A stretch of DNA of 64,000 bases from Lepeophtheirus salmonis (GCF_016086655.4 NC_052132.2:4342805-4406804), one strand, 5' to 3'. Counted from the first letter of the stretch, positions 23,185 through 35,179 are shown. A program made the numbers and translations. The notes: generated from the sequence alone by a model not told the origin.

Positions 23185-24033
23185 TCCATGCAATCCTCAT
23201 AAGGCCAAAAATTAACTCCAATCTTTTTGCCCGGGCTGAAGAGGTCCATCATGGCAAACCTAGATCTCTCTATTTTAGTGCACGAGAACAGGAGGAGTGT
23301 GAGCAGGAGGACCTTAGGCCAAGCGGTCAAGGAGTACTTAAATCTTTCCTCCTACGTCAAAGGCCACCGACACCTCCTTACAGAGGAGATGAAGCTAGTC
23401 AGGGTGGAGAGATGGATCAAATTACTTTGCATCTGTAAGAAAGATACAGGCATAATCAAATTAATATCTGAATGGGTCCAACTACATTGTTGATGGTGCC
23501 TACAACCTACGATCAGTGGCTGTCATGTTCCAAGTACTCAGTCTCTCTGGTAAATCAAACTAAGAATTCAGACAAGACCATGGTCACCAGTGATGGAAAC
23601 CTGATGCCACCCTACATCTTTCCACCTAAGGTCTGGCTGAAGACGGATGGGTACGTGGAGTTTCTTTAAAAGGCTGTTTTGCCCTGGCTGGCTTTCCAAT
23701 ACCCTCCGAACACCAAATTTATGTGGATTCGGGGCTCTGCTCCAGCTTATGTGTCCAACAAGTTAATTGCATTCTTCAAAAAACATTTTGACAGAGTCGT
23801 CAAGCCGGAGGAGTGGCCTTCTAACGGCCCAGATCTCAGCCCCTGTGACTACTAGTTGTGTTCTCAGCTGAGGAGGAAGTTAATAAAACCTCCCATTACA
23901 GGTTCATATCCCTAAAGTGCTCCATTAAGTGAAACATGGCTACCTTTACTATGGTGAGGTCATCCGCGCGTTTTTCGCCTTCCATCACCGCCTGGACTCT
24001 GTAATTGAAGCAAATGGTGCCCACATCGAGTAA
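23185..24033 (+). pseudogene. mariner (maT-like) transposase pseudogene
   Basis: An open N-terminal part at 23227-23440 (SRRTLGQAVKEYLNLSSYVK) is the second HTH and linker, followed by RHLLTEEMKLVRVERW. The region of the first catalytic Asp is damaged: ISE is followed by WVQ where families have SDEK, then YIVDGAYNLRS after a frameshift. GNLMPPYIFPPKVWLKTDGY at 23600-23655 matches the mid-catalytic block. After one stop, PWLAFQYPPNTKFMWIRGSA follows: the second Asp is replaced by Gly (RGSAPAY, where families have QDSAPAH). WPSNGPDLSPCDY carries the third Asp, 37 residues on. The C-terminal part is frameshifted and ends about 24033. At least two catalytic acids are lost, so this copy is inactive. 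Confidence 0.85.
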
Positions 24034-24119
24034 AAAAATGTCCAAAAATAGCTGCTGCAAATTATCAATGTAAAAATATTATGTTCAATAAAAAATATAT
24101 AAAATTATGGAATTTTAAA

Positions 24120-24149
24120 GTGTAGTGTAAATACTTCTGCCCACCTCTG
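24120..24149. repeat. 3' terminal inverted repeat of the 23-kb mariner
   Basis: Read inward from TA 24150-24151: cagaggtgggcagaagtatt. No 5' partner was found upstream of 23185. Confidence 0.6.
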
Positions 24150-24379
24150 TATATTTTCATTTTATTATTATTTTTATTAGTGGTCGGTTTTTTTTTAGAG
24201 TTGTCAGGTCCTGGTTTTTGGGTGTTCTACCCTCAACAGCAAAAAACTCAAATAACAAGTCATGAACGAGCTAAATTTTTTTTTTTTCGAGATGTATAAT
24301 TGTGAAATAGAAAACCTGAACCTTGGAGTAAAAGTCACTTGTTCAATACTGCGATAATTGTAACTCTTTTCTTTCTTCA

Positions 24380-24600
24380 TTACTTTTGCCAACGAAGTTG
24401 AACAGCGGTTATATTTTTGCCTCTATTTTTTTTTTTTGTTATTCACCTGGTATACGCCGGTAGCTACTGATCAATTTTTAGAGGCCAATCAATTTTAAGA
24501 GATCAAGGTAAAAAAACGTAAAAATGCATAATCGAATATGCCTTTGAAACAAACTGAGATTTATACCTCAAATTTGATTTTAGGTCGAGGATTTGCGCAC
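24380..24600 (+). repeat. Helitron-like repeat family D, damaged copy
   Basis: Begins tacttttgccaacgaagttg, as in the full copy at 37211, and contains aaaaacgtaaaaatgcataa as at 31490. The middle and end are altered. Confidence 0.5.
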
Positions 24601-24609
24601 TAACGAGCG

Positions 24610-26370
24610 CCTAATCGAGTTGAATATAAATTCAACTTTGTTAATTTTTAAAATTAAGTCAAACTTACATTATGAAATATGGGATTTCCACCATAGAGAA
24701 ATGCCGAGAAAACGATATACCGGGAGAGATAAACTTCACCTTCCTATGAGCTTAAAGTAAAGCTGTCATTTTTGTAGTGAAAAAAATAGAGCAAGGAGAA
24801 GGCAGAAGTGACACATATGGTACACCTGAATTAAGACTCTTTTTAATATAAGCTACTTGTCATATGTTTTTTTAGGGGGGGAGTAGGGAAGAAAATATGT
24901 TTATATACTTTTTTAATGTATTTTGGAAACAATTTACACCAAGTATCTCCAAGAATGATTACTTCGGAGAAAGAAGTTTTATTACATTACAAAAATGTCA
25001 ACTCTAGCTATAAGTTGATAAAATTTTTCTCATGTGGTTAAACTGAAAATAATAAGCATTACATTTATATAATTATTACTTTACCTTAAAAAAAAAAAAA
25101 AGATTTATCGGCAAAATCAATGCACTTAAAATAATTAATTATCAAATATCTTTATTGAATTTGCCGATTTTATACTGCGTCTCTTGTATATCCTTAATGA
25201 TTTATAGGAGCTCAAATATGTCACAAAGTTTTTGCGTAGATCTTTTGAACATGTGTAAAAGCTTTTATATTGAAGTTTTTATCTACTTTTTAAGAAACGT
25301 CTCTTTCTTCATTGATGGTTCTTAAAATTTTTTGATGTAGCACGTTCATCCTTCTTAGTAAGCTCAGATAATAATAATTTCTTCAGATTTTGTATAATAA
25401 ATCTAGAAATGTATTTTCTTGTGATGTAAAGGAGCGTTTCCCACTGTTGGCGTTTCCAAGAGGATAGGCTTACTTGGTTCTGAAGCAATGTTAGTGTTCT
25501 GTCGGTCCTTATTTAGGACTGACACACACGGTTCATTGTCATCCAGTACCACTTGTCGGTACTTAAAGAAGATAAAATGGATCCCTGGTAATTTCATCAA
25601 GGATGTTTTTCCTTTTTTAAATAATTTCGTTGTAATATTAAATAAATTATATAACTATATAAAAATATGCGCTGTTTTATGGAAACATCAATATTTTTGA
25701 CAAAATACTCATAATCATATATCTGATTTGGCTTAAACCTTTTTTCTAGTAAACTGGAACATTATACACCCTGAAAAAAAATGATTCTTATTCCTTTGAA
25801 TCTACATTTTATCACCAATTTTTCTCAGAATGTTCTTAAAACATTAAATAATATAACATGTAATTTTGTACATATTTTGATAATGTCTTGTTTAGAATTA
25901 CTTTGTATACTTTAACATATTTTTAATCAAGGTTGAGTGAATTTGTTTTGCTTGGAAGTTGTTTCCTTTGATTTCTTGGATTCTTTTTGTAACAAAACTA
26001 TAAATTTTTGTAATAAAAAATTTAAATGAAGTAATTGTTACAATCGTTGAACTATTTATCATTTAATTAAATACGTTTTATTTTGGGGTTTATTTTGTAA
26101 ACATTTCTCTAACCACGTTATAAAAAGAATGTTCACTAACGAAGGTTAATGAACTATCAAGATTTTCTAGAAACATTTCAGGAACCAAAAGTTAAGGATT
26201 GGTTTCAAGGACAAACAGTCTTAAGGGACGATAGGAGAGGTCCAAAGACTGAACTGAACAGACTATACAACACTTAGTGTATTGTATACACTAAACTTGA
26301 CATGGGAAGCATTACGTTTATGCAAACAATTTGTAAATATCCATCAAGTTAATATGCTGATGCATTGTAC
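24610..26370. other. AT-rich stretch without recognised genes
   Basis: Family B phrases at 25505-25560 (gtccttatttaggactgaca) and 26180-26260 (gacaaacagtcttaagggac). Otherwise unrecognised. The 65-codon minus-strand frame at 25403-25600 overlaps the family B phrase and is not taken as a gene. Confidence 0.45.
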
Positions 26371-26376
26371 AGTGTA

Positions 26377-26405
26377 CCAGGTGTAGAAAAAGTAATAAGA
26401 CCTTC
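26377..26405. repeat. 5' terminal inverted repeat of the 26.5-kb mariner
   Basis: TA at 26375-26376 then ccaggtgtagaaaaagtaat. It matches the inverted 3' end of the 17.2-kb copy. Confidence 0.7.
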
Positions 26406-26530
26406 TAAAAATACAGTTTTGAATAATTGTTTTTGATTAAAAATTAAAGCTCCCATTATTTTTGAATAGCTTAGATTATAAGCCTTTGAATGATGTACAG
26501 GTTGTAAACAAAAATTCTGTTTATGTCACT

Positions 26531-27270
26531 ATGGAGGCTAGAAGAGTCATCACAGGCCATTTAATTCTCACCGGGAGGACCCCTTGGACATTATGAAGGC
26601 TTTAGACATCAGCAAGGGTCGGAAATCGTTCGGATGATGGGGATAACCTTAAGGACAAACCCAAGATGAAAGATCCACCAAAGTGAAGCCTGGAGATATC
26701 GTGGAGATCTTTTAGGTAAACCCAACGATGAAGATGTAGAAGAAGGTGCATCGGATTACAGTGGACAAGGCCATTCTGAAGGCTGGAGGATGGTCAATTA
26801 GAAGTTTTGAGAGGCCACTCCTTTAGCAACATGAAAAAGAACTCTGTCTTCAGCAAAGTCAACAACTCTTGAAGCACAACAACAACCGGGTAATTTTTTC
26901 CCCAAATGTAAATACCCTCACTGTTTACCCCGTCTACAACAAGCAAAATGATCTAGTGGTATACATTGGCAAGACTGATAAAAACATCAGGATAGTTACC
27001 AAGACCAACCATCTGGCCTGTGTGATGATGTTGGGGATTGTGGCACCAACTCGAGAAAAAATGCCTCCAATTTGGTTTCTTGTAAGATACCGATTGCCCC
27101 GGCCGACAACTTGATGGTGTTGAAGGTAATGTGGTCCCATACTTAGGTCATGAAGAAGTCCAACAAGGCCACATACGTATTTCAGCAGGTCTACTTGCAA
27201 TGTGTGCAAGGGGTTCTGGAGGCGGTTGGAGGCTTTCATTGAAACTGATGGTGGCCAGATTCCTAATTAA
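26531..27270 (+). pseudogene. maT-like mariner transposase pseudogene, copy 2
   Basis: Same family as 17182-18141 and alignable along its length. It starts MEARRVITGHLILTG. It keeps a block deleted in the other copy (LTVYPVYNKQNDLVVYIGK, about 26910-26970), but the first catalytic Asp is gone (SPNVN where SDEK is expected). TKTNHLACVMMLGIVAPT and REKMPPIWF follow in frame. ATYVFQQ at about 27170 is followed at once by LQCVQGVLEAVGGFH in a shifted frame. About 220 bases present in copy 1 are missing here, including both the second and third catalytic aspartates. The end (cctaattaa, TAA 27268) aligns with the stop of copy 1. The 3' terminal repeat is missing, with homology fading after about 27325. 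Dead. Confidence 0.85.
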
Positions 27271-27329
27271 TGGGTATTGTTATAGTAAAAAATATTATAA
27301 AATAAAATTTTCTATGTACAACATTATCA

Positions 27330-29575
27330 TATTTTAATCCTTTAAATCTACTACGTATCAATAAGTGGTGAGACTCTGTCCGATACCAATTTGTCCTCGG
27401 TTTGTCTAAAGTTATGTTTCCTAATCTGGAACTATATTTTGATTTTAAAACGTTTTCTTTGTTGAACTTAAAATAGTGATTCCTAGGCAAGTTACCCGTG
27501 TATTTAATCCTTTGAAGAAAATGGATTTCGGGAATAACAAAGTGTTTTTAAAGATTTTTCGAATGCAAATTAAGAAATACTTTAATGCTTCAAATGGACT
27601 TCCATACTTTGATCTAAGGTTGTGTGGCTTCTATCAATAATTATTGACTCAATTAAGTATGTAATAATATTGACGTGACTCAAATTGTGATCTGTGTATT
27701 CATTAATTCATAGCTTAAAATCTAATGATTAGGAAGAAGTTGTATGATTTACAAAATATACAAAAATTTATATCTATGGATTACACAAGAGAAGGATATC
27801 ACCGATATTCACTTTATCCATTCTATTATATTTCTCAACTGAGCCAAAATTTATTATCGCAGTCAAATAATTATGAATGGATTGATTTTATCAGAAAGGG
27901 CATGTCGATGCAAAATCAAGTCTTAGTAATCAAATAAAGATTCCAAAGTATAGTTAGCATTATTGTGTATCTTAAAAAGTATCCGTTATAAAGAGAATCC
28001 CGTCTAAATTTAAAATAGCTTTAGTGCAGGGAATATATTACATTTAAATTAATTTATATTTATGATGGAATGCTTTTCTAAATCAATTTACACCAAAGAT
28101 GGGGAAGAATTCTTCTTTTAGAGGGAGATGAAAACACCCCCACGATTTATTTCATAATAAAAAAGAAGAAGAAAGAACACACGCTTAATCCGTTTTTCCT
28201 TTTCTAATGGATATACTTATTTTCTTTTTACACACATTCCTCTTTGAATATTGAAAAGTGAATACTTCATCCTTTTTTAGAATTTTCTAAAATTGAGACA
28301 TAGCAATAGGACATAAGAGCTGATCTATCTCTGGAGGTCTAATTTTCAACTAAAATGCTTATTTCCTAATGCAATTCCTCCTGTTATTTATTTAATCATT
28401 AATTGTCACTTGTTATGTAATAGTTAAAAAAACATAGTAATTCTAGAATGAATAGTAAAGTGTACATTTGATTATGTTATACTAGTTAGGGCCCATATTA
28501 TCCTAATAATTTTTTTAAAAGAAATTCATAAAACCCTCAACATCTGACGTTATCCCCAAACAAAGAATGACATTTCAATATTTTGTAAAGAAACGCAATA
28601 GATCGAGTAACAAAAAATGTAATTAAATGGGACTTTAACTCGCCTCCATATTTGACAAACTATTGCAAGCGATGAGAAAAATCATATTATCTGCCCTTTT
28701 AAGCTGAATAGAATTAGATTAGGTATTCATGTTCTAAATGTATGTGTGTACTTTTATCAATAGGATTGAAATGATTCCATTTAGAGAGAAAAGGGAATGG
28801 AGTGAAAATATTATATTGTATGTATGTATGTAACCCAGGAGTGAGTGTTGGGAGTGTTTCAGCCCCCTTCCCCCTTCTCTTTCCCTTTGTCATGGAATGA
28901 CTATGTTTTGAATACATTTTCATTGAATGTAATTGGAAATACAAGGAGGTATTGAGAAGGGACAAAAGAAAGAAACATGTTCTTCTCATATTCAATTAAA
29001 CAAAAAAAAACAACACGATGCTATAGTATTATGAAAAAAAACATTTTCCTTGTTCAATCTTTTGATTCGAATTAAATATAAGAAAAAGGACGGCGAATCA
29101 CTTGCATAATAATGATGGAATGACAAGCATGAAGCTCTGTTTTTAAAAGTGGCCATTACAAATTGTCTGATCATATAAAGGGTCCCTGAACCCCCTCAAA
29201 TTGCATCTCAAAATACATTTTTCCTTGTTCAATTCATGATTCGAACTTTTCGAAAACTTATTAGGATAACTTCGTTATTTTGATAAAAAAATTCTTACCT
29301 ATTACAAATACAACCATATCCAGATATGTAAAATTCGGATATAATAAAAATCAACTTTCTCCGAGATACTAAATTTTCAAATACATCAAATACTTCCCAT
29401 AGAAGAAGCATTAAGTCAACTTTTCATCTCCTTATTTTCATAAGAATGAAGAATTCCTATGAGGATTTTTCCTTTTTTTATAGGTACAAACATAAACTGG
29501 TGCCAAAATATTTGCTCAATATGCTTATTTTGTAATTAGTTTGCCGTTATTTTTCAATCAATACGGATAATACAT
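27330..29575. other. AT-rich stretch without recognised genes
   Basis: Small chance frames only. 29310-29360 (aaattcggatataataaaaa) faintly resembles pogo/Tigger-type ends, which would suit the fragment at 29579, but this is weak. Confidence 0.45.
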
Positions 29576-29578
29576 ATA

Positions 29579-29773
29579 ATGAGTACCCCTCGAAAAACAC
29601 TTTCGCTGAAAGATAAGTTAAAAATCCTTGATGATCCGTCTAAAACAGGATCTAATCCAACACGGGCTACCTCAAATTGGGAATGTTTAATACGACTTAT
29701 TTACAAACGTATCCAAAAATTAGGGTTTTATATAAACTTCGAAGGTTCCAAGTATGGTCAACTTTTCAAATGA
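29579..29773 (+). pseudogene. pogo/Tigger-like transposase N-terminus (CENP-B type HTH), fragment
   Basis: Starts MSTPRKTLSLKDKLKILDDP, with KTGSNPTRATSNWE after it. Basic residues, then LSLKDKLKIL and a KTGSN-type turn, are the pattern of the first helix-turn-helix of pogo/Tigger transposases and of CENP-B-like proteins. The frame continues to YKRIQKLGFYINFEG and stops at 63-64 codons. The second DNA-binding domain and the DDE domain do not follow. Identification rests on one motif and could be wrong. Confidence 0.4.
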
Positions 29774-30144
29774 AAAATAGGAGTTCCGTTATTCAGATTC
29801 AGAATTATATTTATATATTTATTTTCTAAATTCTCACTACAGGGCAAAAATTGAAAATTATATATGAAAATGTTGATTATTATTATTATTTTTGATAGAT
29901 TAGATAAATATGTATCCAAATTGTTAGGGGCGGATTATCAATAGAGTTGAGTTGTTTGTAATGAAAAAAGTACCATTAAAAATTAGAAAAGGAAAAATAG
30001 TTGCAGCGTGTGCTCTTTCTTTGTTCATGATTTCATGGTCGTTGTGGTGTTAGCATCACCTTCTGTGAGAAGAATTCTCACCAATTTTGGTGTAAATTGT
30101 TTGAAAAATGTATCAAAAATAATTATATATGAATTTAAATATAA

Positions 30145-30390
30145 CTAGAATGGGCACTCCGTAGAGTACAAAACCTCCACCTTAAATGAAATTGAGTGAT
30201 GTATCTCAATGTGTTCAAAAAAATGAATTTTTGGTGTTTTGTGTTACCTTCACGTCTCAAAATTGAATGGTCTCGTACGGTGAACATACATAATCTTCAT
30301 AACCAAGTTTGATCAAAATCGATTTGTAACTTTTACCTTTATCCTATTGACTAACAAACAAAGAAACAAAGGCAAAAACTGGCGGATGTA
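30145..30390 (-). repeat. Helitron-like repeat family D copy
   Basis: Read leftward: ggtcaatagg-type start, gatcaaacttggttatgaag, gaccattcaattttgagacg, then a 3' end with tactctacggagtgcccatt followed by CTAG and T (30144). The end has a short palindrome (actc-tacg-gagt) about 8-10 bases before CTAG, as Helitron 3' ends do. Same family as 37211-37562. Confidence 0.55.
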
Positions 30391-30394
30391 GTTA

Positions 30395-31340
30395 CGATAT
30401 TTTCCCTGTAATAATGATATTTTAAATCTAAAAGGACATCCTCTTTATAGCAGTTATTTACTTTCTCCCTCACCCCAAAAAGTCATACAACAGGCAGCTG
30501 ATATTAACAAATGTCTTAATTAGGTAATACCATATGTCTCGCTCTCGTCTTCTCCTCGCGCTCTTTTTCGTCCTCTCTAACTACTCAACTCTAAGTTATT
30601 ACACATATCATGCGTTTAAACGCAATTTAAATCTAAGAACTTACTTAATATAATCTTCATAACTTCAACAACTCTCCCTTTCAAAATGAAGAGGTTTTGC
30701 AATTTAAAATGTGTCTTGATCGTAAGATTTAAAATACTATCATAAGCACGAAAATAACTACTAATGAGGCATTCCCCCGGACAAGACACATTATAGCCTC
30801 CATACTTTAACAGGAATAGTTATGGGGGCTTGAAGATTTTAAACTGCAAACCTTAATGCTTTATTAAATATTTTGTTCATTTTTTTCGTGTGGCATAGAG
30901 GTGACACCCTCAAATGATGAAATTTTACAAATGTTATTGAATGCTACATGAGATCTTTTTCGCGGAGCCGCAATCAAAGTTTGAAAAAACAATCCTCCCT
31001 AACATATACATATGTTTTTACAATGAACATTTGTAAATAAACCGAATTCACGTATTCAATTTCATTCATGGTTAAATAAATACAAATCAAAGGAAATAGG
31101 GTTACATTTAAACACACATTAAAAAATAGGAAATCCTCCGTCGTAATGTAGAACTAACTCATACTGTTTATAATTATGACCTCTTATTACTTAATAATTG
31201 CCTCCTCATTAATAAATACACTGAACATCTAATGGAGTCTATTCACTGACGTCAAAAATTGTATCATAATTGAAGCCGACGTCATATTGGTGGCTCACTG
31301 TTACTATTTTTATTTCTGCAACAATGTTAGACGCAGGCAT
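30395..31340. other. stretch without recognised genes
   Basis: A C/T-rich patch at 30540-30590 (gctctcgtcttctcctcgcg). Otherwise AT-rich and unrecognised. Confidence 0.45.
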
Positions 31341-31344
31341 TGTT

Positions 31345-31515
31345 TTTGCCTCCGTTGGTCTGTTTGTCTGTTGGTGACAAGGATAACACCAAAAGTGAAT
31401 GATCGATTTAGATCAAAATTGGTACGAAAATTATGTATGGTAAAAGTAAGAGGCCATTAAATTTTGAAAGGTCAAAGCACCCCAAACGTAAAAATGCATG
31501 ATTGAGCATTAATTT
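31345..31515 (+). repeat. Helitron-like repeat family D, truncated copy
   Basis: tttttgcctccgttggtctg, gtttgtctgttggtgacaag, aagaggccattaaattttga match the full copy at 37211. The CTAG end is not visible. Confidence 0.6.
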
Positions 31516-31519
31516 AGAA

Positions 31520-32390
31520 AAATTGAGTTACATAACTTAATTTCATTTTAGGGGAGTTTAAATTGGTTCAAAGGCATACTTTGATTTGAAAATTTTATTC
31601 CACATCTTTCCTCTACAAAGGGAAAGGCAATACTGCATCTCCTATATTGATGAAGTTAAGTAGGAGGTAATTGTAGTTGCATGACATCTTTTTAGCCCTA
31701 CTAGTATATACTCTTGTGACTTTTGGTATATAATCTTCACTTTACTGTCATTATGTCCAGTTCTTGTGAGGTTTTTCTTTTTAGAAAAGAATTCAAGATG
31801 TTTTTGCATGTTCCTTTATTTTTGTGAAAACAAATATATTATTGCAGTTAAATGATAAAAGAATATGCTCCACTCAACAGTCACGCTGAACCTGGTAGGC
31901 TATTGACATTGCTTATTATTGATAATATGTGTACTTGAGACATATTTTCACGGTTAATTTTGAATATTTGTTTATCTAGAATGAATGGAAACCATTATCC
32001 TTTCATTTGTAACATTTATTTAAAATTTGATATCAAAATCCTCAGACAGTCCGGTGGAATTATTTTCAATTAATTGCAATGATTCAGTGTCCATTATAAA
32101 ACGCGGCAACAAATTTCAACACGTGTCATTTATAAATTAAAACTCTCTATGTGACAATGAATCTGCAGATTAAGAATTACCAATATAAACATCTTGACAA
32201 TTAATCTACTTTGCTATGGTAATATGGAAATGATAAAGTGTTCACTTCTGTAAAATTAATTTTACTTGCTAGAAGTTTTATCAAATGCTATGATCATAAG
32301 TCATAGTTCACTAACTTTATTATGTATTTTGATATTTTGATTATGTGTTTATTTTTGTTTTGATGTCAGCTGTAGATGGTTATGCATTTT
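31520..32390. other. AT-rich stretch without recognised genes
   Basis: Nothing recognised. Confidence 0.5.
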
Positions 32391-32394
32391 TTCT

Positions 32395-32545
32395 TCAATC
32401 GTAGGACTAAAAGACCCACAATTCGGTCTAAGGACTATCTGCATGATTAAAAAAGATTGGTCCGATTAGGAAAAAAGACTAAAAAGAGTGGGGGATTAAA
32501 GGTGGAATAAGGAATGAAGACAGTCTAGGGACCGATAAACTTAAT
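32395..32545 (-). repeat. dispersed repeat family A copy, inverted
   Basis: Read on the minus strand it gives taatcccccactctttttag, cctaatcggaccaatctttt and gtccttagaccgaattgtgg, aligning with 22790-22880. Confidence 0.55.
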
Positions 32546-32621
32546 ATTAATTTGTTTCTTAACTCCAAATATTAATGCTGTCTGGGGGCCAAGAAGTTAA
32601 AATTTATTTATAAAATAACAT

Positions 32622-32680
32622 ATGGGATGGTCCATTGAAATCTGAACACTAACTACTTCGATGATAAATTCAGGTTGAGT
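32622..32680. repeat. mariner-like terminal repeat fragment
   Basis: tgggatggtccattgaaatc then tgaacactaactac. Shares attgaaatctgaacac with 13971-13986 (family F edge). No transposase nearby. Confidence 0.4.
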
Positions 32681-32689
32681 GATAAAAAA

Positions 32690-33918
32690 TCAATAAATTT
32701 TTAGATATATTAAAGCATAAACAATTAATTCAAATACGAATCAAACTTGAACTCTCTAGTTTACGTATAAGTTGAAAAATTACACTGTACCGTGATCGCC
32801 TAATTTCCATTCGTGCATTCCAAGTAGTTGGACTCCTAAGGACTACCGTCTATGCCTTCAGCAAGTTCGAAACGTTGGAGAGGATGAAGGATGTTTCTCC
32901 CGTCCTGTCCTAAATTTTGAGGTAGCCTCCAAATCGGATGCAAAAGTCGTCCAGTAGAATAATTTATGATAAATGACGTTATCATAGATATCTGCAAGTG
33001 ACCTCATCATGGATCATTCTTCTTTATTGGGCTTTAATGAGGCATAAATGAAGAATAATGGCAAAATATTTACACTTTTAAGATACTTAAACCTTTACTA
33101 AACTAATCCCCATGGTCAACTGAGAATATTTACTCTAATATTACTTAAAATATGCCTGTTAGAGGGTGCTTTATAATTTGACACTTTTTTCAAGGACTGA
33201 TAATGGGGATGAGACGGAACTTGACTGGACGGAATGTGGAACGAAATGAATTTAAAGTCCCATATTAAGGACTGATATACATCTATTTATTTTAACTGTG
33301 GATAACTATAGCTAAGTACATTGGTGCCATCTTGGGGATAAGGATTTTTTATTGGTGTTTTCCTCTCAACAATATTAATTATTAATATCGGCCTCTAGAT
33401 AATACCTATTAATATATTGGGGAATCTATTATTTTATTGTAAAATCTATAACGGTGCAACCTCTCATGAATTTTTAACGTCGCTCAATAATGCATTTAAA
33501 ATCGATATATATATATACATACCTAATAAAAACAGTGCACGATTAGAAAACGAGTAAATTTTAGTGGACGGTATGGATCGAAATATTGATCTAAATCGGT
33601 CTTCGTCACTTAAGACCGAGTTTCAACAACAGTTCGAACCGATTAACTATATCTACAGTACATACATGGAAACAAAAACTGTTAATAGAAATTTAAATTT
33701 CAAATTATGTAATAATTCCCAAGGGAACAAAACTGATGTTGTACATTACTATTAACTGAATGTTCGATTATACTGTTATGCAAAATGTTAGCTTATGATT
33801 AAAACATGTAATAATATACTTTAATATGCATCAAGAGCCTCCACTTTTTATTTTGTGTTTCTATTTTATTATTATTGTATTTTGAACGTCCATCAATAAT
33901 GCCTTGAAAATTGATATA
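32690..33918. other. AT-rich stretch without recognised genes
   Basis: Family B phrases at 33195-33285 and 33590-33645 (taagaccgagtttcaacaac). Otherwise unrecognised. Confidence 0.45.
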
Positions 33919-33920
33919 TA

Positions 33921-34814
33921 CAGGGTGCGTGGACAAAATCTGTCGCATTTTAAAGACAACACTACTCCATCAGTTAATGTCTGATCCGTCTATTTTTGGT
34001 GTTAAAATTTTTCCCGGATCATAAGCTTCAGTTATCCATTTGTAGCGATAGCATCATTTTAAGTGCCCAAGAAAAGTCATTATGTTCAATGAGAGAGATC
34101 GTGGGTACGCTGCTATTCAGATTATGCTTAATGATCACATGACATTAAGCAATGCTGACATCTCTGGCCTTCTGTCAATGCCAGTTAGAATGGTCAGAAG
34201 TCTCGGGAAGCAGCTGGAGGAGTCATCGGACCCGATGGGCGTTGTTGGTAGGAAGAAGAATGAGGAAAAGAGCACCAGGATTGTCCAGGACGTCACTTTC
34301 ATCAACAAGGTCAATGACATCATCGACGAGGACCCCAGCGTTCCATGAGAGCCATGGCAAGTCTGTTGTCAGCGACAGTCCGTGGATGTTGCAGCAGGAC
34401 TCGGCTTCGGCCCACAAAGCTAAGCGGAGGCAAGAATGGCTGAAAAGCAATGCTTTTGCGTTTGTACCCTTCTCCTCTTGGCCTCCCTCATCACCGGATT
34501 TGAACCCGTTGGACTACTTTGTCGTGTCCTACGTGGAGAACATGACCAACCACTCCTCCCATAACACCAAGCAGTCTTTCATCACCAGCATCAAGGAGAA
34601 ATTCAGTGAGATAGAAGCAGCGCAGATCCAAAATGCCTGTTCTCGGTTTCGTAGCCGCATTGAGCAGGTTTTGGTCGCAGACGGCGGCTACATTAAATAG
34701 ATAGCTGCTCTGTATCCTAATAAAGATATTTGTTTTTATTGTATCAATAAATATTATAAAATAAGCTTGTAGTTGTTGTTTTTTTGATGTGGCAGATTTT
34801 GTCCACGCACTTTG
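33921..34814 (+). mobile_element. internally deleted mariner (maT-like) element, 894 bp, both ends intact
   Basis: The 5' end cagggtgcgtggacaaaatc and the inverted 3' end (read inward caaagtgcgtggacaaaatc) match at 18 of these 20 positions. TA lies on both sides (33919-33920 and 34815-34816), the duplicated target expected for Tc1/mariner transposons. Full-length relatives are about 1.3 kb, and the difference is an internal deletion in the transposase gene. The good match of the ends and the long open stretches suggest a fairly young insertion, perhaps one that spread as a MITE using a transposase from elsewhere. Confidence 0.9.
34082..34700 (+). pseudogene. maT-like mariner transposase, internal deletion and frameshift
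   Basis: From ATG 34082, 88 codons are open (MFNERDRGYAAIQIMLNDHM onward). They contain the first HTH (TLSNADISGLLSMPVRMVRS) and the start of the second. The frame then moves: SMRAMASLLSAT is readable one frame over at about 34342-34378. Sequence coding the linker and the first catalytic Asp is missing. Coding resumes with MLQQDSASAHKAKRRQEWLK (second Asp) and WPPSSPDLNPLDYFV (third Asp), exactly 37 residues between the two. It runs open to the stop after DGGYIK (34698-34700). The C-terminal part is undamaged. No active enzyme can be made because the first Asp is gone and the frame is broken. Confidence 0.88.
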
Positions 34815-35070
34815 TATATATATATACCTATAAATCCATCTAAACTAAATTTTAAATGAGACGGGTCTAAATTGAACTTTTTTAGCGCACAGAATTACTT
34901 TGATTTGCTAAAAAATATAACTTAATTTGGAAAACTATCGCCTAAACGCGTGCAAGTTTTTTTTCTAGTTGGTAATCTGAAGAGTGTTTTTTATTTTTCA
35001 AAGCTGTTATTGTAATTATTCAATTCTTGAAAAGAGAAAATCTAAGAATAAAGTAATCACTAGTTTGTGT
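34815..35070. other. AT-rich stretch without recognised genes
   Basis: Nothing recognised between the mariner end and the family C repeat. Confidence 0.5.
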
Positions 35071-35175
35071 ACTTATCAATGACTGAGCACATTTGTTGGG
35101 GAGTTGTTAGAGTAAGATCCTATTGGACTCAGAATAGAATTGCAGATCAACATCGGAGTAATTCTGTCTATGTCC
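35070..35175 (+). repeat. dispersed repeat family C copy
   Basis: catttgttggggagttgtta, gatcctattggactcagaat, agatcaacatcggagtaatt. Aligns with 52470-52550 (ggactcctggtaaaattgag, gatcggtgtccctataattc). Confidence 0.6.
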
Positions 35176-35179
35176 ATTG

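Noticed and set aside
33628..33642. gttcgaaccg, considered as a tRNA or SINE B box
   Set aside because: No A box, no cloverleaf and no acceptor stem around it; it is a phrase of repeat family B.
34135..34450. Antisense frames inside the 894-bp mariner
   Set aside because: Opposite-strand shadows of the clearly identified transposase.
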